Shown: positions 46,339 through 56,098 of the stretch, piece by piece
Layout of the letters: the number at the start of each line of letters is the position of its first letter
How positions within the stretch are numbered: the stretch's first letter is position 1
DNA from: Pelatocladus maniniholoensis HA4357-MV3
GTDB lineage: Bacteria; Cyanobacteriota; Cyanobacteriia; Cyanobacteriales; Nostocaceae
Assembly (NCBI GenBank): GCA_019359115.1
Contig: JAHHHW010000011.1
Location: 1 to 64,000 of the forward strand
Reading direction: 5' to 3'
Length of the DNA stretch: 64,000 nucleotides
Notes under the pieces: generated by a model
The model's input: only the letters and a program-made list of their open reading frames with translations
What the model was told of the DNA's origin: nothing
Databases searched by the model: none
Translations under genes and position numbers: made by a program

Positions 46339-46569
46339 GAGTCTTTGATACTCGACGACGAGTCTTTGATACTCGAAGACGAGTCTTTGATACTCGACGA
46401 CAAGTCTTTGATACTCGAAGACGGGTCTTTGATACTCGACGACAAGTCTTTGATACTCGAAGACGGGTCTTTGATACTCGACGACGAGTCTTTGATACTC
46501 GACGACGAGTCTTTGATACTCGACGACGGGTCTTTGATACTCGACGACGGGTCTTTGATACTCGACAAC
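46339..46569. repeat. 21-bp minisatellite between gcvH and gcvP (11 units)
   Basis: Exactly eleven 21-bp units (231 bp) of (G/A)(A/G)GTCTTTGATACTCGA followed by (C/A)GAC or similar. Variation is confined to a few positions. No spacers. The unit contains GAGT...ACTC, so each unit can form a small stem. Frames through it are artefacts. Confidence 0.95.
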
Positions 46570-46788
46570 AGGGGAGAGTAAAAGACAAGAGAGAATCTAT
46601 CAAAAATATTCTCCCTTGTTCCCCTTGTCTCCCTTGTCCCCTTTGTCCCTCTTGTCCCCCTTCCCTTCCTTGTCCCAATACGGTTCAAAGAAATTTGATG
46701 AAATTTAGGTGAATTGATACTTTAGATCCAAACACCTTAAATATACTTATTGCAAAATATTAAATAGTAACGTCTGGAGAAGCTCTTT
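46570..46788. repeat. Pyrimidine-rich short repeat before gcvP
   Basis: From about 46610 to 46677 one strand is nearly pure pyrimidine plus G, built of CCCTTGTCCC-like 9-10-bp words. The remaining 110 bp leads to gcvP. Confidence 0.6.
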
Positions 46789-49728
46789 GTGGTAGTATCT
46801 GCTCCTCGTCCCCAGTCAGGTAATCAACCAATTCTGGGCGAAAGCACTGAAAAATCAAGTGATTTTAAGCAAAGACATATTGGCCCTAACGCCGATGACA
46901 TGCAGCAAATGCTGGATCTAGTAGGGGTGTCTTCCGTAGATGCCTTGATTAATAAAACAGTACCGCAGTCCATTCGGCTATCTCGTGCTTTAAATTTGCC
47001 AGAAGCCCTAAGTGAGTATACAGCACTGGCAAAGTTAAAAGATATTGGTTTAAAAAACCAAATTTTCCGCTCATTTATTGGTATGGGATATTACGACACT
47101 ATCACCCCGGCGGTGATCCAGCGTAATATCCTGGAAAACCCTGGTTGGTACACTGCCTATACTCCTTATCAGCCAGAAATTGCCCAAGGGCGATTAGAAG
47201 CGCTGTTGAATTTCCAAACCATGATTATTGATCTCACAGGTTTGGAAATTGCTAATGCTTCACTATTAGATGAAGCAACAGCCGCAGCCGAAGCTATGAG
47301 TATGAGCTATGGTATTTGCAAAAATAAAGCAAATGCCTTTTTTGTCTCTCAAGATTGTCATCCCCAAACTATTGATGTGTTGCAAACACGGGCTAGACCA
47401 TTGGGAATCGAGATTATAATTGGCGATCATCAATCTTTTGATTTCTCAGAATCGATTTTTGGGGCAGTTCTGCAATATCCTGCTAGCGATGGCACTGTTT
47501 ACAACTACCGCGCTTTTGTAGAAAAAGCCCATGCTGTGGGAGCATTGGTAACGGTAGCAGCAGATCCGTTAAGCCTTACACTATTGACACCTCCGGGTGA
47601 ATTTGGTGCTGATATCGCAGTTGGTAGTACTCAGCGCTTCGGTATTCCTTTGGGTTACGGTGGTCCCCATGCGGCATACTTTGCTACCAAAGAAGAGTAC
47701 AAGCGGCAAGTACCAGGGCGGATTGTCGGCGTCTCCAAAGACGTCCAAGGTAAGCCAGCATTACGTTTGACTTTGCAAACCCGCGAACAACACATCCGTA
47801 GAGAAAAAGCTACTAGTAATATTTGTACAGCACAGGTATTGTTAGCGGTGATGGCCAGTATGTATGCTGTCTATCACGGCCCCGCAGGACTGAAAAAAAT
47901 AGCCGAGAATATCCACACCTTGACTGTCACCTTGGCTGCTGGATTAAAACACCTGGGCTACAAAATTAGTTCTGAAAGTTTCTTTGATACTATCCGCGTA
48001 GAACTAGGAACACGCAGTTTCAAAGAAATTCTCGCTGCTTGCGAAGCTAAGAAAATTAACCTGCGGATTTTTGATGAAACTGCTGTAGGTATTTCGCTCG
48101 ACGAAACCACCACAGTTGAAGATGTTCACAATCTACTAGAAATTTTCGCCTTTGGGAATGAGTTTACTCTCCTCACCTTAACCCCTAATCTTCCCCTTAA
48201 GCGCGAAAGCGCCTACCTCACTCACCCCATTTTCAACTCCTATCACTCAGAAACCGAGTTGTTGCGTTACCTGCACAAGCTGGAAACAAAGGACTTGTCG
48301 TTAACGACATCAATGATTCCTTTGGGGTCATGTACGATGAAATTAAATGCGACATCAGAGATGATTCCAGTCAGTTGGGCAGAATTTGCCAAAATTCATC
48401 CCTTTGCGCCGCAATCACAAACTCAGGGTTATCAAATTCTTTTCCAGCAGTTGGAAGAATGGTTAGCTGAGATTACTGGGTTTGCGGGAATTTCTCTGCA
48501 ACCAAATGCTGGTTCCCAAGGTGAATACACAGGGTTGCTGGTGATTCGCCAGTATCACGAAAGTCGTGGGGAAGCACACCGCAATGTTTGCTTAATTCCC
48601 ACATCTGCTCACGGAACTAACCCCGCAAGTGCAGTAATGTGCGGGATGAAAGTAGTAGCTGTGGCTTGCGATCGCCAAGGTAATATTGATGTGGATGATC
48701 TCAAGGCAAAAGCCGAAAAACACAGCCATGAACTCGCTGCTTTGATGGTGACTTATCCTTCGACTCACGGCGTGTTTGAAGAAGCAATTCAGGAAATTTG
48801 TGCTGTTGTTCATGCCCACGGTGGACAAGTGTACATGGATGGAGCGAATATGAATGCTCAGGTGGGACTTTGTCGCCCTGGAGATATTGGGGCTGATGTT
48901 TGTCACTTGAACCTGCACAAAACTTTCTGTATTCCCCACGGTGGTGGTGGCCCTGGTATGGGGCCGATTGGCGTAGCAATCCATTTAGTAGAATTCTTGC
49001 CTGGAAACGCTGTTATTGCAATGCAAGAATACAATCCAAAATCTATAGACGCGATAGCGGCTTCTCGTAGAGTAATCCAAAATCCAAAATCGATAGGGGC
49101 GGTTTCGGCTGCACCTTGGGGTAGCGCCAGCATCTTGGTAATTTCTTGGATGTACATTGCGATGATGGGTGCAGGTGGTTTGACTGATGCTACGAAAGTG
49201 GCTATTGTTAATGCCAACTATATTGCCAAGCGTTTGGAAGCACACTATCCTATTTTGTATCAAGGCAAAAATGGGTATGTTGCCCACGAGTGTATTTTAG
49301 ATTTGCGATCGCTCAAAAAATCTAGCAACATCGAAATTGATGATATCGCTAAACGCTTGATGGACTACGGCTTCCACGCGCCTACTGTTTCTTGGCCTGT
49401 AGCAGGTACAATCATGGTGGAACCTACCGAAAGCGAATCGAAACAAGAGTTAGATCGATTCTGCGATACGATGATTAGTATTCGTCAAGAAGTTGCTGAA
49501 ATTGAAGCAGGTAAGGCGGATTTGCAAAATAATGTCCTGAAAAATGCACCGCACACCGCCGAAAGTTTAATTATCGGAGAATGGAATCATCCTTATTCTC
49601 GTGAACAGGCTGCTTACCCTGCACCTTGGACACGCGAACACAAATTCTGGCCTGCTGTTGGGCGTATTGATGCGGCTTTTGGGGACAGGAATTTTGTTTG
49701 TTCTTGTCTACCAATGGATGCGTATTAA
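46789..49728 (+). CDS. gcvP: Glycine dehydrogenase (decarboxylating), P protein, with an in-frame repeat insertion
   Basis: 979 residues from a GTG start with GGAGA upstream. It decarboxylates glycine with PLP and loads the aminomethyl group on GcvH. It is the fused homodimeric form. PLP lysine K711 is in [36 protein letters not shown] and [17 protein letters not shown] are intact. Between [10 protein letters not shown] and [11 protein letters not shown] there is extra text (residues about 747-770, [20 protein letters not shown]) encoded by a dispersed repeat. The insertion keeps the frame and sits in a loop-like place, so the enzyme may still work. Confidence 0.97.
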   Translation: MVVSAPRPQSGNQPILGESTEKSSDFKQRHIGPNADDMQQMLDLVGVSSVDALINKTVPQSIRLSRALNLPEALSEYTALAKLKDIGLKNQIFRSFIGMGYYDTITPAVIQRNILENPGWYTAYTPYQPEIAQGRLEALLNFQTMIIDLTGLEIANASLLDEATAAAEAMSMSYGICKNKANAFFVSQDCHPQTIDVLQTRARPLGIEIIIGDHQSFDFSESIFGAVLQYPASDGTVYNYRAFVEKAHAVGALVTVAADPLSLTLLTPPGEFGADIAVGSTQRFGIPLGYGGPHAAYFATKEEYKRQVPGRIVGVSKDVQGKPALRLTLQTREQHIRREKATSNICTAQVLLAVMASMYAVYHGPAGLKKIAENIHTLTVTLAAGLKHLGYKISSESFFDTIRVELGTRSFKEILAACEAKKINLRIFDETAVGISLDETTTVEDVHNLLEIFAFGNEFTLLTLTPNLPLKRESAYLTHPIFNSYHSETELLRYLHKLETKDLSLTTSMIPLGSCTMKLNATSEMIPVSWAEFAKIHPFAPQSQTQGYQILFQQLEEWLAEITGFAGISLQPNAGSQGEYTGLLVIRQYHESRGEAHRNVCLIPTSAHGTNPASAVMCGMKVVAVACDRQGNIDVDDLKAKAEKHSHELAALMVTYPSTHGVFEEAIQEICAVVHAHGGQVYMDGANMNAQVGLCRPGDIGADVCHLNLHKTFCIPHGGGGPGMGPIGVAIHLVEFLPGNAVIAMQEYNPKSIDAIAASRRVIQNPKSIGAVSAAPWGSASILVISWMYIAMMGAGGLTDATKVAIVNANYIAKRLEAHYPILYQGKNGYVAHECILDLRSLKKSSNIEIDDIAKRLMDYGFHAPTVSWPVAGTIMVEPTESESKQELDRFCDTMISIRQEVAEIEAGKADLQNNVLKNAPHTAESLIIGEWNHPYSREQAAYPAPWTREHKFWPAVGRIDAAFGDRNFVCSCLPMDAY
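49030..49093. repeat. Small dispersed repeat inside gcvP
   Basis: AATCCAAAATC words (49033, 49073, 49081) bracket TAGACGCGATAGCGGCTTCT then CGTAGAGTA, a small dispersed repeat of Nostoc-type genomes that is normally found between genes. Here it is coding. Confidence 0.8.
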
Positions 49729-49745
49729 GTTCGTTAACAATCATG

Positions 49746-49801
49746 CCTCACTCTAAAAGGGTGGGGTCATAGCCACAAAGCCTGCTGAAGCAGGCTTTTA
49801 T
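49746..49801 (+). terminator. Hairpin pair after gcvP, likely terminator
   Basis: A first imperfect stem (CACTCTAAAAGGGTG), linker TCATAGCCACAA, then a perfect 11-bp stem AAAGCCTGCTGAAGCAGGCTTT (49777-49798) followed by TATGTTATT. It is also a two-stem member of the multi-hairpin repeat family (same linker TCATAGC). Confidence 0.75.
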
Positions 49802-50072
49802 GTTATTATTATTTATATCACCTCATAGTAGCCTTCATTAAGTACTATCGTTTTGAAAAAATTTTTTGAGCAAGTCTTTTTTCGGAAACTAATGTTTGCT
49901 TCGTGAAGTTAAGAACTACTACCTTTTAGCTTTTGTTAATCTCCACTGCTGAAATTAATCGGTTGAGAAATCTTAAATTCAAGCTATACACCGTTAATGG
50001 TGTCTAATTTGTGCAATCAGTTGAATTGTCAGTCAGACACTTAATTCATCAAAGTTAAAAATAAGGGATGCT
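49802..50072. other. Spacer before the GAF kinase
   Basis: 271 bp without genes. AATAAGGGATG before the ATG at 50073 gives a usable ribosome binding site. No terminal repeats. Confidence 0.4.
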
Positions 50073-52913
50073 ATGGTTGCTGATAGAGAAAAACCAGAAG
50101 AAGTAAAAGTATTTGAACAAGAAATTCTGGAAGCTGAAAATCAGATAGCACAGGCAACCTCAAAACTGTTTTTTCTGGAAGATATCCTTGACAATATTTG
50201 TCATGAAATTCAATCTGTGCTGGGCTTCGACTTTGCCACCATATCCTTGGTGATGCCAGCACACAATACCATTGAGACAGTACATGGAATTGGCATTCCC
50301 AAAAACAATTGGTTCAATCAAGCAAGACATTATATAGAAGAAGATCAAGAGTTACGAGATATTCAAGCAGATGTAGTCCAAACTCGTCAAACCGAAATTA
50401 TATCTGGATGGGACAAGCGATTTGATCGCTGGCTCTACGAAACATTTCACCATCAGCATTTCATTCGTATTTTTACACCTATTATCCTGATCAGAGATGA
50501 AACTGGAAAAGTAATTGAAGATTGGTTTGAACACTATGACTGGGAGAATAACTTTATTCCTAGACAAACAATTGGAGGAGAAAAAAATACTACGATTCAG
50601 ATGAATCAATTACCTAGATTTGCTGTACCTAAAGTTATTGGTACTATAGAAGCAGGCTACAAAAACTCTGAAATACCTATTACATATAAACAAGCAGTTA
50701 CTCTGGCTAAACTTGTTGGTCAAAAAGCACTAGATATTCGTCAAGCACGTTTACCTTATGTTTTAGAAGTTATTTCTGAGAACGCTAGGCGTATTTTGCG
50801 AGCTGATTGGTCTACACTGCATTTTCTCTGGAATCGAGATCAAAACCGCTACGTATACGATATCTGTATCGGCTGTATAAATAATCTGTTCACACAGAAC
50901 AATCCACCTCGTAAAGAAGGGTTAGGCTGGCAAGCAATCCGTGACAGACAACCTCAATTTATTAGCAGTTCCGAGCCAGAATTCTTTAATCCGACAGCAT
51001 ATCGTGAAGGAACCAGAGCATATGCCGCTTTTCCATTGCTGTTCGATGGCAAACAGGGATTGATACATCGCGAAATCTCCACTGACACACATGAAAATAA
51101 TAGTGGTCGAAAAAAATCTGACTCCAGTTATGTCGGAGTCCTTTATATTCATTTCCTGCGCGAGCATCAATTAGATGATGATGAGTTGCGTTGGGGAGAA
51201 CTCTTTGCTAACCGGGCTGTTGATGCTATATGGCACGCTATTATATATCAACAGATGCGCGATAAAGCACGTCAATTAAGTACTCTCCACTCAGTTACTC
51301 AATCCCTCAATCAGATACCAGAAAACAGTGATTTACTAAAGCACATTGCTTGGAATACTTTAAACGTGCTGGCAGCAGATGTTGTCACTATCTACGCATA
51401 TATTCAGGCTGAAAAGCAATTTTTGACACCACCTAGTATTGCCGGACGCCTCAGAGCAGAACAGGAAATGAGTAAAGAGATTAGTCAACAAGATGTACCA
51501 TTTCTATTGATCGCGCATGGAAAGAATGTCTATGCTCCACAGTTTGAAAAATCTATCTTTAAAAATTCACCTTTTACCAAGCGGGAAAATATCAAGTCTG
51601 TGGCTGGTGTCTTGCTGAAGGTAGACACAGATATTGTGGGGGTCATGTTTATTAGCTATCGCAGATCTCACAGTTTCTCTAAAGAGGAAATACAAATTAT
51701 TGATTCCTTAGCTGCTTCAGCTGCGATCGCGATCAAAAACCAACGATGGTTGCAAACTTTAGGTGATATTGATCGTGAAATTATAACTACTTTAGACCAA
51801 GAAGAACTCTTAAGGCTAATTGTGCAGCGAGCAGTACAAATCACAGGGGCAGATTTGGGAATTATTCGCCACTTAGATCCAATCAGCCAGAAATTAGTTG
51901 CACAGACTAGGCATCCTGCTGATGAGCCAGTTGAATTAAATTTAACATCTATAAAGATGGATGAAGGGGTGGCTGGTTGGGTCGCAAGACATCGCCAACC
52001 AGCATTAGTTGATGATGTTCGGACTGACTCACGCTATAAAGCCTATTTTGTTAATACTCTTTCAGAGTTATGTGTACCTCTTCTTGATCAAGATGGTCGT
52101 GTAGTTGGTGTACTAAATGTAGAAAGTCGTAAGACTAATGCATTCGATCAAAGAGATTTACAAAGGTTAGAAGTTTTAGCTGATCTTGCTGTTATTGCAA
52201 TTCAGAATGCGGAAAGTAAAGAAAAGCTTGCCAAAATGGAAACCATGGCTGCTGTTGGTGATTTAACCAGCCAAATTCTGCATCGCATGAATAATGATGT
52301 TGGTGCGTTTAAAGAATTCCTACAAGAAACTATTGATAGCCTCGATAGAGGTGATATTAATGATGCAAGAGATACATTGAACCGGATTCGGCTTTTAGTA
52401 GATCGAGTTCGTGACAATCTCCGAGGGATGAAAGTTTATAAGCAAGAAAGTCCCCAAGTTATCAATCTCTACCAAGTCATTCTCGAAGTTCTAAATCAAA
52501 TACAAATCCCATCTGAAGTTATCCAAACAATTGATCTAGAATCCAATTTGCATGAAGTGTTTGGTGGTAAACAGCAATTACTAGGTGTGTTTGATAATCT
52601 CATCCGAAATGCTATTGATGCTATGCCTGATGGAGGTGTACTTTCCATCAGTGGCAAAAGCGTAGAGCGAGAAAGAAAGCTCTGGATAGAATTGCAAATT
52701 TCTGATACTGGTTTAGGCATTAGTAAAGAAGACCGTGAAAAAATTTTTCAACTAGGATTTACAACCAAGAGTAATCGTGGCAGGATGGGTTTTGGATTAT
52801 GGTGGACTCAAAGTCAGATAGAAAGCTTAGACGGACATTTAACAGTAAATAGCATAGTTGGTGAGGGAACACAATTTACTGTAATATTGCCAGCATGTAA
52901 TCCGGAGGTTTAA
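50073..52913 (+). CDS. Cytoplasmic multi-GAF sensor histidine kinase
   Basis: 946 residues with no membrane segment. Four GAF-like units are visible, at about 25-230 (degenerate), 240-395, 405-560 and 570-720; the last two are clearest (DVVTIYAYIQAEKQFLTPPSIAG ... IVGVMFISYRRSHSFSKEEIQIIDSLAASAAIAIKNQRW; EGVAGWVARHRQPALVDDVRTDSRY ... VGVLNVESRKTNAFDQRDLQRLEVLADLAVIAIQNA). The dimerisation helix AAVGDLTSQILHRMNNDVGAFKEFL places the likely phospho-His at H737. HATPase: FDNLIRNAIDAMPDGG, DTGLGIS, FTTKSNRGRMGFGLWWTQSQIESLDG. It ends 47 bp before a REC-caspase gene on the same strand, its likely phosphorylation target. Confidence 0.92.
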   Translation: MVADREKPEEVKVFEQEILEAENQIAQATSKLFFLEDILDNICHEIQSVLGFDFATISLVMPAHNTIETVHGIGIPKNNWFNQARHYIEEDQELRDIQADVVQTRQTEIISGWDKRFDRWLYETFHHQHFIRIFTPIILIRDETGKVIEDWFEHYDWENNFIPRQTIGGEKNTTIQMNQLPRFAVPKVIGTIEAGYKNSEIPITYKQAVTLAKLVGQKALDIRQARLPYVLEVISENARRILRADWSTLHFLWNRDQNRYVYDICIGCINNLFTQNNPPRKEGLGWQAIRDRQPQFISSSEPEFFNPTAYREGTRAYAAFPLLFDGKQGLIHREISTDTHENNSGRKKSDSSYVGVLYIHFLREHQLDDDELRWGELFANRAVDAIWHAIIYQQMRDKARQLSTLHSVTQSLNQIPENSDLLKHIAWNTLNVLAADVVTIYAYIQAEKQFLTPPSIAGRLRAEQEMSKEISQQDVPFLLIAHGKNVYAPQFEKSIFKNSPFTKRENIKSVAGVLLKVDTDIVGVMFISYRRSHSFSKEEIQIIDSLAASAAIAIKNQRWLQTLGDIDREIITTLDQEELLRLIVQRAVQITGADLGIIRHLDPISQKLVAQTRHPADEPVELNLTSIKMDEGVAGWVARHRQPALVDDVRTDSRYKAYFVNTLSELCVPLLDQDGRVVGVLNVESRKTNAFDQRDLQRLEVLADLAVIAIQNAESKEKLAKMETMAAVGDLTSQILHRMNNDVGAFKEFLQETIDSLDRGDINDARDTLNRIRLLVDRVRDNLRGMKVYKQESPQVINLYQVILEVLNQIQIPSEVIQTIDLESNLHEVFGGKQQLLGVFDNLIRNAIDAMPDGGVLSISGKSVERERKLWIELQISDTGLGISKEDREKIFQLGFTTKSNRGRMGFGLWWTQSQIESLDGHLTVNSIVGEGTQFTVILPACNPEV

Positions 52914-52960
52914 GTTGAGATTCGGCATCAAGTACCAGAAGCAATATAAAGGAGAAGTTT

Positions 52961-54184
52961 ATGGCGGAGTACAAAATTCTTCTGGTTGAGGATGACTTAT
53001 TTTGGCAGGATCTTCTTGAACGTAAGATTCGCCTTGCTTTGCGAGGTATTGATGACCCAAAGAGTGCCATTACAATTGTCGAACTTTTCGATCAAGCTTA
53101 TAACACTATCAAAAATGATTGCTGGCATCTACTAGTTACTGACATTGGTCTGGGAGATCCATCAGTATCTATGCTCAAGAAAGGAATGCATTTAGCTGAC
53201 CTAGCTCACGAGTTAAACATACCAGTTATTGCAGTCAGTGGAACACCAGGATTAAGTAGAAAAGATGTCAGTAACTTATACGAAAAATTTGGTATCTTTA
53301 GCTTTTTTGATAAGCTTGATTTTGATCACAGTAGTTTTATCACAAAAGTTCAAGCAGTTTTACAAAAGCAAATAACAACCTCCTCGCAACATCAAAATTC
53401 AGTCCAAAAACCATCTCAAATACCAGAGGCGATCGCTACAATCCAATCTAATTATTATGCTCTGGTAATTGGCATTGCCAATTATCATCACATCCGTCCA
53501 CTCTCAAAAACAACTAATGATGCGAGTGATCTGCACGAAACGCTGATTCAAAATGGCTATAGTCAAACAAATGTCACTATTTTGCTCGATCAAGATGCTA
53601 CAAAAGCCGCGATTAGTCAGAAATTAGAACTGCTTGCTAGTCATGTTAAAGCCCATGATACCGTAATCATCTTTTTCTCTGGTCATGGGGCGCGTTTATT
53701 TGGTGGCTTTTCATCAGGCGAATATTTGTGTCCAGTGGAAGCAGAAATAAACAAAATCAAGGATACATGTATTTCTGATGCAGAATTCACCAATGCTTTG
53801 CGGGCTATTCATGCTAGTCGCTTAGTTGTTTTTCTAGATAGCTGTCACTCTGGTGGGGTTGGTGAACCCAAGGATTTGCTTTATCAATTAGAAGCTGGTT
53901 TGTCAGAAAAAACCTATAATCACCTCGTTCAGGGAGAAGGACGAGTCATCATCGCCTCATGCAAATCAGATGAAGTGTCCTGGGAACTTCCAGGAATGCG
54001 GAATGGGCTATTTACTTACTACCTGTTAGAAGGAATACGTGGTAAAGTTGCTAAGGCTGATGGAACTGTTCGGATTTTTGATTTGTTTAGTTATATATCT
54101 GAACATGTACCTAAGCACAAACCTGAGCAGAATCCTTTCTTAAAGTCGCAAGCAGAAAACTTTATTGTTGCTATCACCAAATAA
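52961..54184 (+). CDS. Response regulator fused to a caspase-like protease (REC-peptidase C14)
   Basis: 407 residues. Residues 4-135 are a receiver domain: E10/D11/D12, phosphoacceptor D61 in LLVTDIGLGD, S93 in AVSGT and K118 in FFDKLD. A Gln/Ser/Pro linker (136-160) joins a caspase p20-like domain, 163-405: NYYALVIGIANYHHIRPLSKTTNDASDLHETLIQNGY, catalytic His242 in IIFFSGHGA and catalytic Cys295 in VVFLDSCHSGG. VIIASCKSDEVSWE and GLFTYYLLEGIRG complete the fold. Both dyad residues are intact, so proteolytic activity is expected for this orthocaspase-type domain. No signal peptide. AAGGAGAAG lies 8 bases before the ATG. The preceding histidine kinase is the likely regulator. Confidence 0.93.
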   Translation: MAEYKILLVEDDLFWQDLLERKIRLALRGIDDPKSAITIVELFDQAYNTIKNDCWHLLVTDIGLGDPSVSMLKKGMHLADLAHELNIPVIAVSGTPGLSRKDVSNLYEKFGIFSFFDKLDFDHSSFITKVQAVLQKQITTSSQHQNSVQKPSQIPEAIATIQSNYYALVIGIANYHHIRPLSKTTNDASDLHETLIQNGYSQTNVTILLDQDATKAAISQKLELLASHVKAHDTVIIFFSGHGARLFGGFSSGEYLCPVEAEINKIKDTCISDAEFTNALRAIHASRLVVFLDSCHSGGVGEPKDLLYQLEAGLSEKTYNHLVQGEGRVIIASCKSDEVSWELPGMRNGLFTYYLLEGIRGKVAKADGTVRIFDLFSYISEHVPKHKPEQNPFLKSQAENFIVAITK

Positions 54185-54403
54185 TCTGACTTTAATTCTC
54201 AGTAGGGGGAGCATCTGCTAAATCAGTCAATTCAGACCTGGCGTAAGTTAAATAGTATAGCATTGATAACGGCTTAGAAGCCCATTCCACCAGAACAATT
54301 TTTGATTGGTGAAATGGGTTCTCGCCCGTTCAGTTTATTAAACCCTCATTTAGTTCAACTTCTTTATTGAGGGATATTTCTAAGAGATTGGTAAAAGATT
54401 AAT
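54185..54403. other. Convergent spacer with imperfect hairpin
   Basis: An imperfect stem, CCCATTCCACC (54281-54291) with GGTGAAATGGG (54308-54318), lies between the REC-caspase gene and infC and may end transcripts from both sides. Confidence 0.5.
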
Positions 54404-54895
54404 TTAACCAGGAATGACTTGAAGAATCAGTGAGCGCTTATCAAGCGACTGAACTTTACCCACTGAAGTGAGATCATCGACAATGCGGTCTAGTAATTTT
54501 CCAGCTTGATCACGATATTGATGTTCTCGACCTCGTAAACGAATGGCAAACTTTACTGAATCGCCTTTACTTAACCACTGAGCCGCTTGATTAATACGTA
54601 AATTGTAATCAGCCGCACCCACATTTGGACGGAATCGTACTTCCTTTACTGTGGGTCTAGCACTCTGGGTCTGACGTTTTTTCTTTTGATACTGAAGCTT
54701 ACCATAGTTGAGAATCTTCGCCACTGGAGTATCTTTGCTTTGAGAGACTACAACCAGGTCAAGATCCACACTCTGGGCTAGCTCTAGAGCTTCACGGGTG
54801 TCTATCAGACCACGATTGTTATTTTCATGGTCAATCAATAAGACTTGAGGTGACTTGATTTGGGAGTTAATAAGTTGCTTTTGGACTACGATAAT
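54404..54895 (-). CDS. infC: Translation initiation factor IF-3 with a probable AUU start
   Basis: 163 residues if started at ATT (54895-54893). Homology to IF-3 extends upstream of the first ordinary start, a TTG at 54838: the in-frame text VVQKQLINSQIKSPQVLLIDHENNNRGLID matches the IF-3 N-domain (xINxxI..P.V.LID..G). No ATG, GTG or TTG exists between the upstream stop and this region. GAGAGG lies 5 bases before the ATT. Then ALELAQSVDLDLVVVSQSKDTPVAKILNYGKLQYQKKKRQ, and the C-domain VKEVRFRPNVGAADYNLRINQAAQWLSKGDSVKFAIRLRGRE. It is somewhat short and may be a second IF-3 of the genome. Confidence 0.9.
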   Translation of the reverse strand: MIVVQKQLINSQIKSPQVLLIDHENNNRGLIDTREALELAQSVDLDLVVVSQSKDTPVAKILNYGKLQYQKKKRQTQSARPTVKEVRFRPNVGAADYNLRINQAAQWLSKGDSVKFAIRLRGREHQYRDQAGKLLDRIVDDLTSVGKVQSLDKRSLILQVIPG

Positions 54896-55149
54896 GATTT
54901 CCTCTCAATTTTTCAAGAGTTTAATTTTACTAGTAATACTAAGGTAACACAACGTTAAGTGTGAGCAAGCTAGTGTATCACCAAAAATTGGGTTAGCTAG
55001 TAGTCTGTCAATTTTCAGTTTACGGGAAAAGGAAAAAGTAAAATCCTCAACAGTGAAAAACTGTCCGTCACAATAAACTTGAGAGTACATGATTCAGCAG
55101 CTTGATGAATACGTTAAGCTGACGACAGCAGCTTTAATCAAAAAAAACA
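54896..55149. other. Divergent spacer between infC and a HAD gene
   Basis: 254 bp that must contain the infC promoter and leader. No clear palindromes. Confidence 0.4.
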
Positions 55150-55944
55150 ATGGCAAATATTCCCTCAATTCTCGCCTTGGACTTTGATGGTGTAATTTGC
55201 GACGGACTAATTGAATATTTTGAGGTAGCATGGCGTACTTATTGCCAAGTTTGGTTCCCCGCTAACGAAACACCACCAGATGATTTGGCTTCTCAATTTT
55301 ATCGACTCAGACCCGTAATTGAAACAGGTTGGGAAATGCCTGTTTTAGTCAAAGCTTTGTTAGAGGGAATTGCAGAAGTAGAAATTCTCCAAAATTGGCA
55401 TAATATTAACCAGAAAATTGTACTTCAAGACAATCTCAATGCTAAACAAATCAGTACCACATTAGATAAATTACGCGATGAATGGATTGCTAATGATTTA
55501 GAAAGTTGGTTGAGTTTGCATCAATTTTATCCAGGTGTAATTGACAAACTTCAATCGACAATTGCCAGCACAAGCAAATTATATATTATTTCTACAAAAG
55601 AAGGACGTTTTGTCCAGCAATTATTCCAGCAAGAAGGAGTAAATTTAGGTTCAGAAAAGATTTTCGGTAAAGAAGTGAAACGTCCCAAATATGAAATTTT
55701 ACGAGAATTAATTCAATTGCACAAAGTCCCACAAGAAACAGTCTGGTTTGTGGAAGATCGATTAAAAACATTACAGTTAGTAGACCAGCAAACAGACCTG
55801 AAAGATGTAAAACTCTTCCTAGCAGACTGGGGTTACAATACTCCTTTAGAAAAAACTACAGCCCAAAATGATCCACGCATTCAACTATTATCACTTTCTC
55901 AATTTGGGCAAGATTTTTCGCAATGGTTAGTTGTTAGTGGATAG
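55150..55944 (+). CDS. HAD-superfamily hydrolase
   Basis: 264 residues. Motif I is ILALDFDGVICDG (nucleophile Asp and acid/base Asp), motif II lies in LYIISTKEGRF (Ser/Thr), and motif III/IV in KRPKYEILRELIQLHKVPQETVWFVEDRLKTLQLV (Lys, then acidic metal ligands). A helical cap occupies about 25-125. It is probably a phosphatase of a small metabolite; the substrate is unknown. The last residues (QWLVVSG) and stop are encoded by a 20-bp sequence that is repeated exactly at 56099, on the other side of a palindromic element. Confidence 0.88.
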   Translation: MANIPSILALDFDGVICDGLIEYFEVAWRTYCQVWFPANETPPDDLASQFYRLRPVIETGWEMPVLVKALLEGIAEVEILQNWHNINQKIVLQDNLNAKQISTTLDKLRDEWIANDLESWLSLHQFYPGVIDKLQSTIASTSKLYIISTKEGRFVQQLFQQEGVNLGSEKIFGKEVKRPKYEILRELIQLHKVPQETVWFVEDRLKTLQLVDQQTDLKDVKLFLADWGYNTPLEKTTAQNDPRIQLLSLSQFGQDFSQWLVVSG

Positions 55945-56098
55945 CAGGGTGGTTTCATACGAAAAAAGAAAAATATGGAAGTCTGTATTTCTCGTTTTGA
56001 AGCATAGATTTTTACCCCTCTCCAAACCTCTCCCCTTATTAAGGGGAGAGGCTTTAAAAGAAGATTTTAATTTTCTCTGCTTGTATGAAACCACCCTG
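55945..56098. mobile_element. 154-bp MITE-like element with 16-bp inverted ends and 20-bp flanking direct repeats
   Basis: The ends CAGGGTGGTTTCATAC (55945-55960) and GTATGAAACCACCCTG (56083-56098) are perfect inverted repeats. The interior has a CTCCCCTTATTAAGGGGAG hairpin. The flanking sequence GGTTAGTTGTTAGTGGATAG occurs exactly at 55925-55944 and 56099-56118, as if duplicated on insertion. No coding capacity. Confidence 0.8.

Noticed and set aside
48592-49287. Long antisense frames across gcvP
   Set aside because: They are shadows of a well-conserved gene in the opposite frame.
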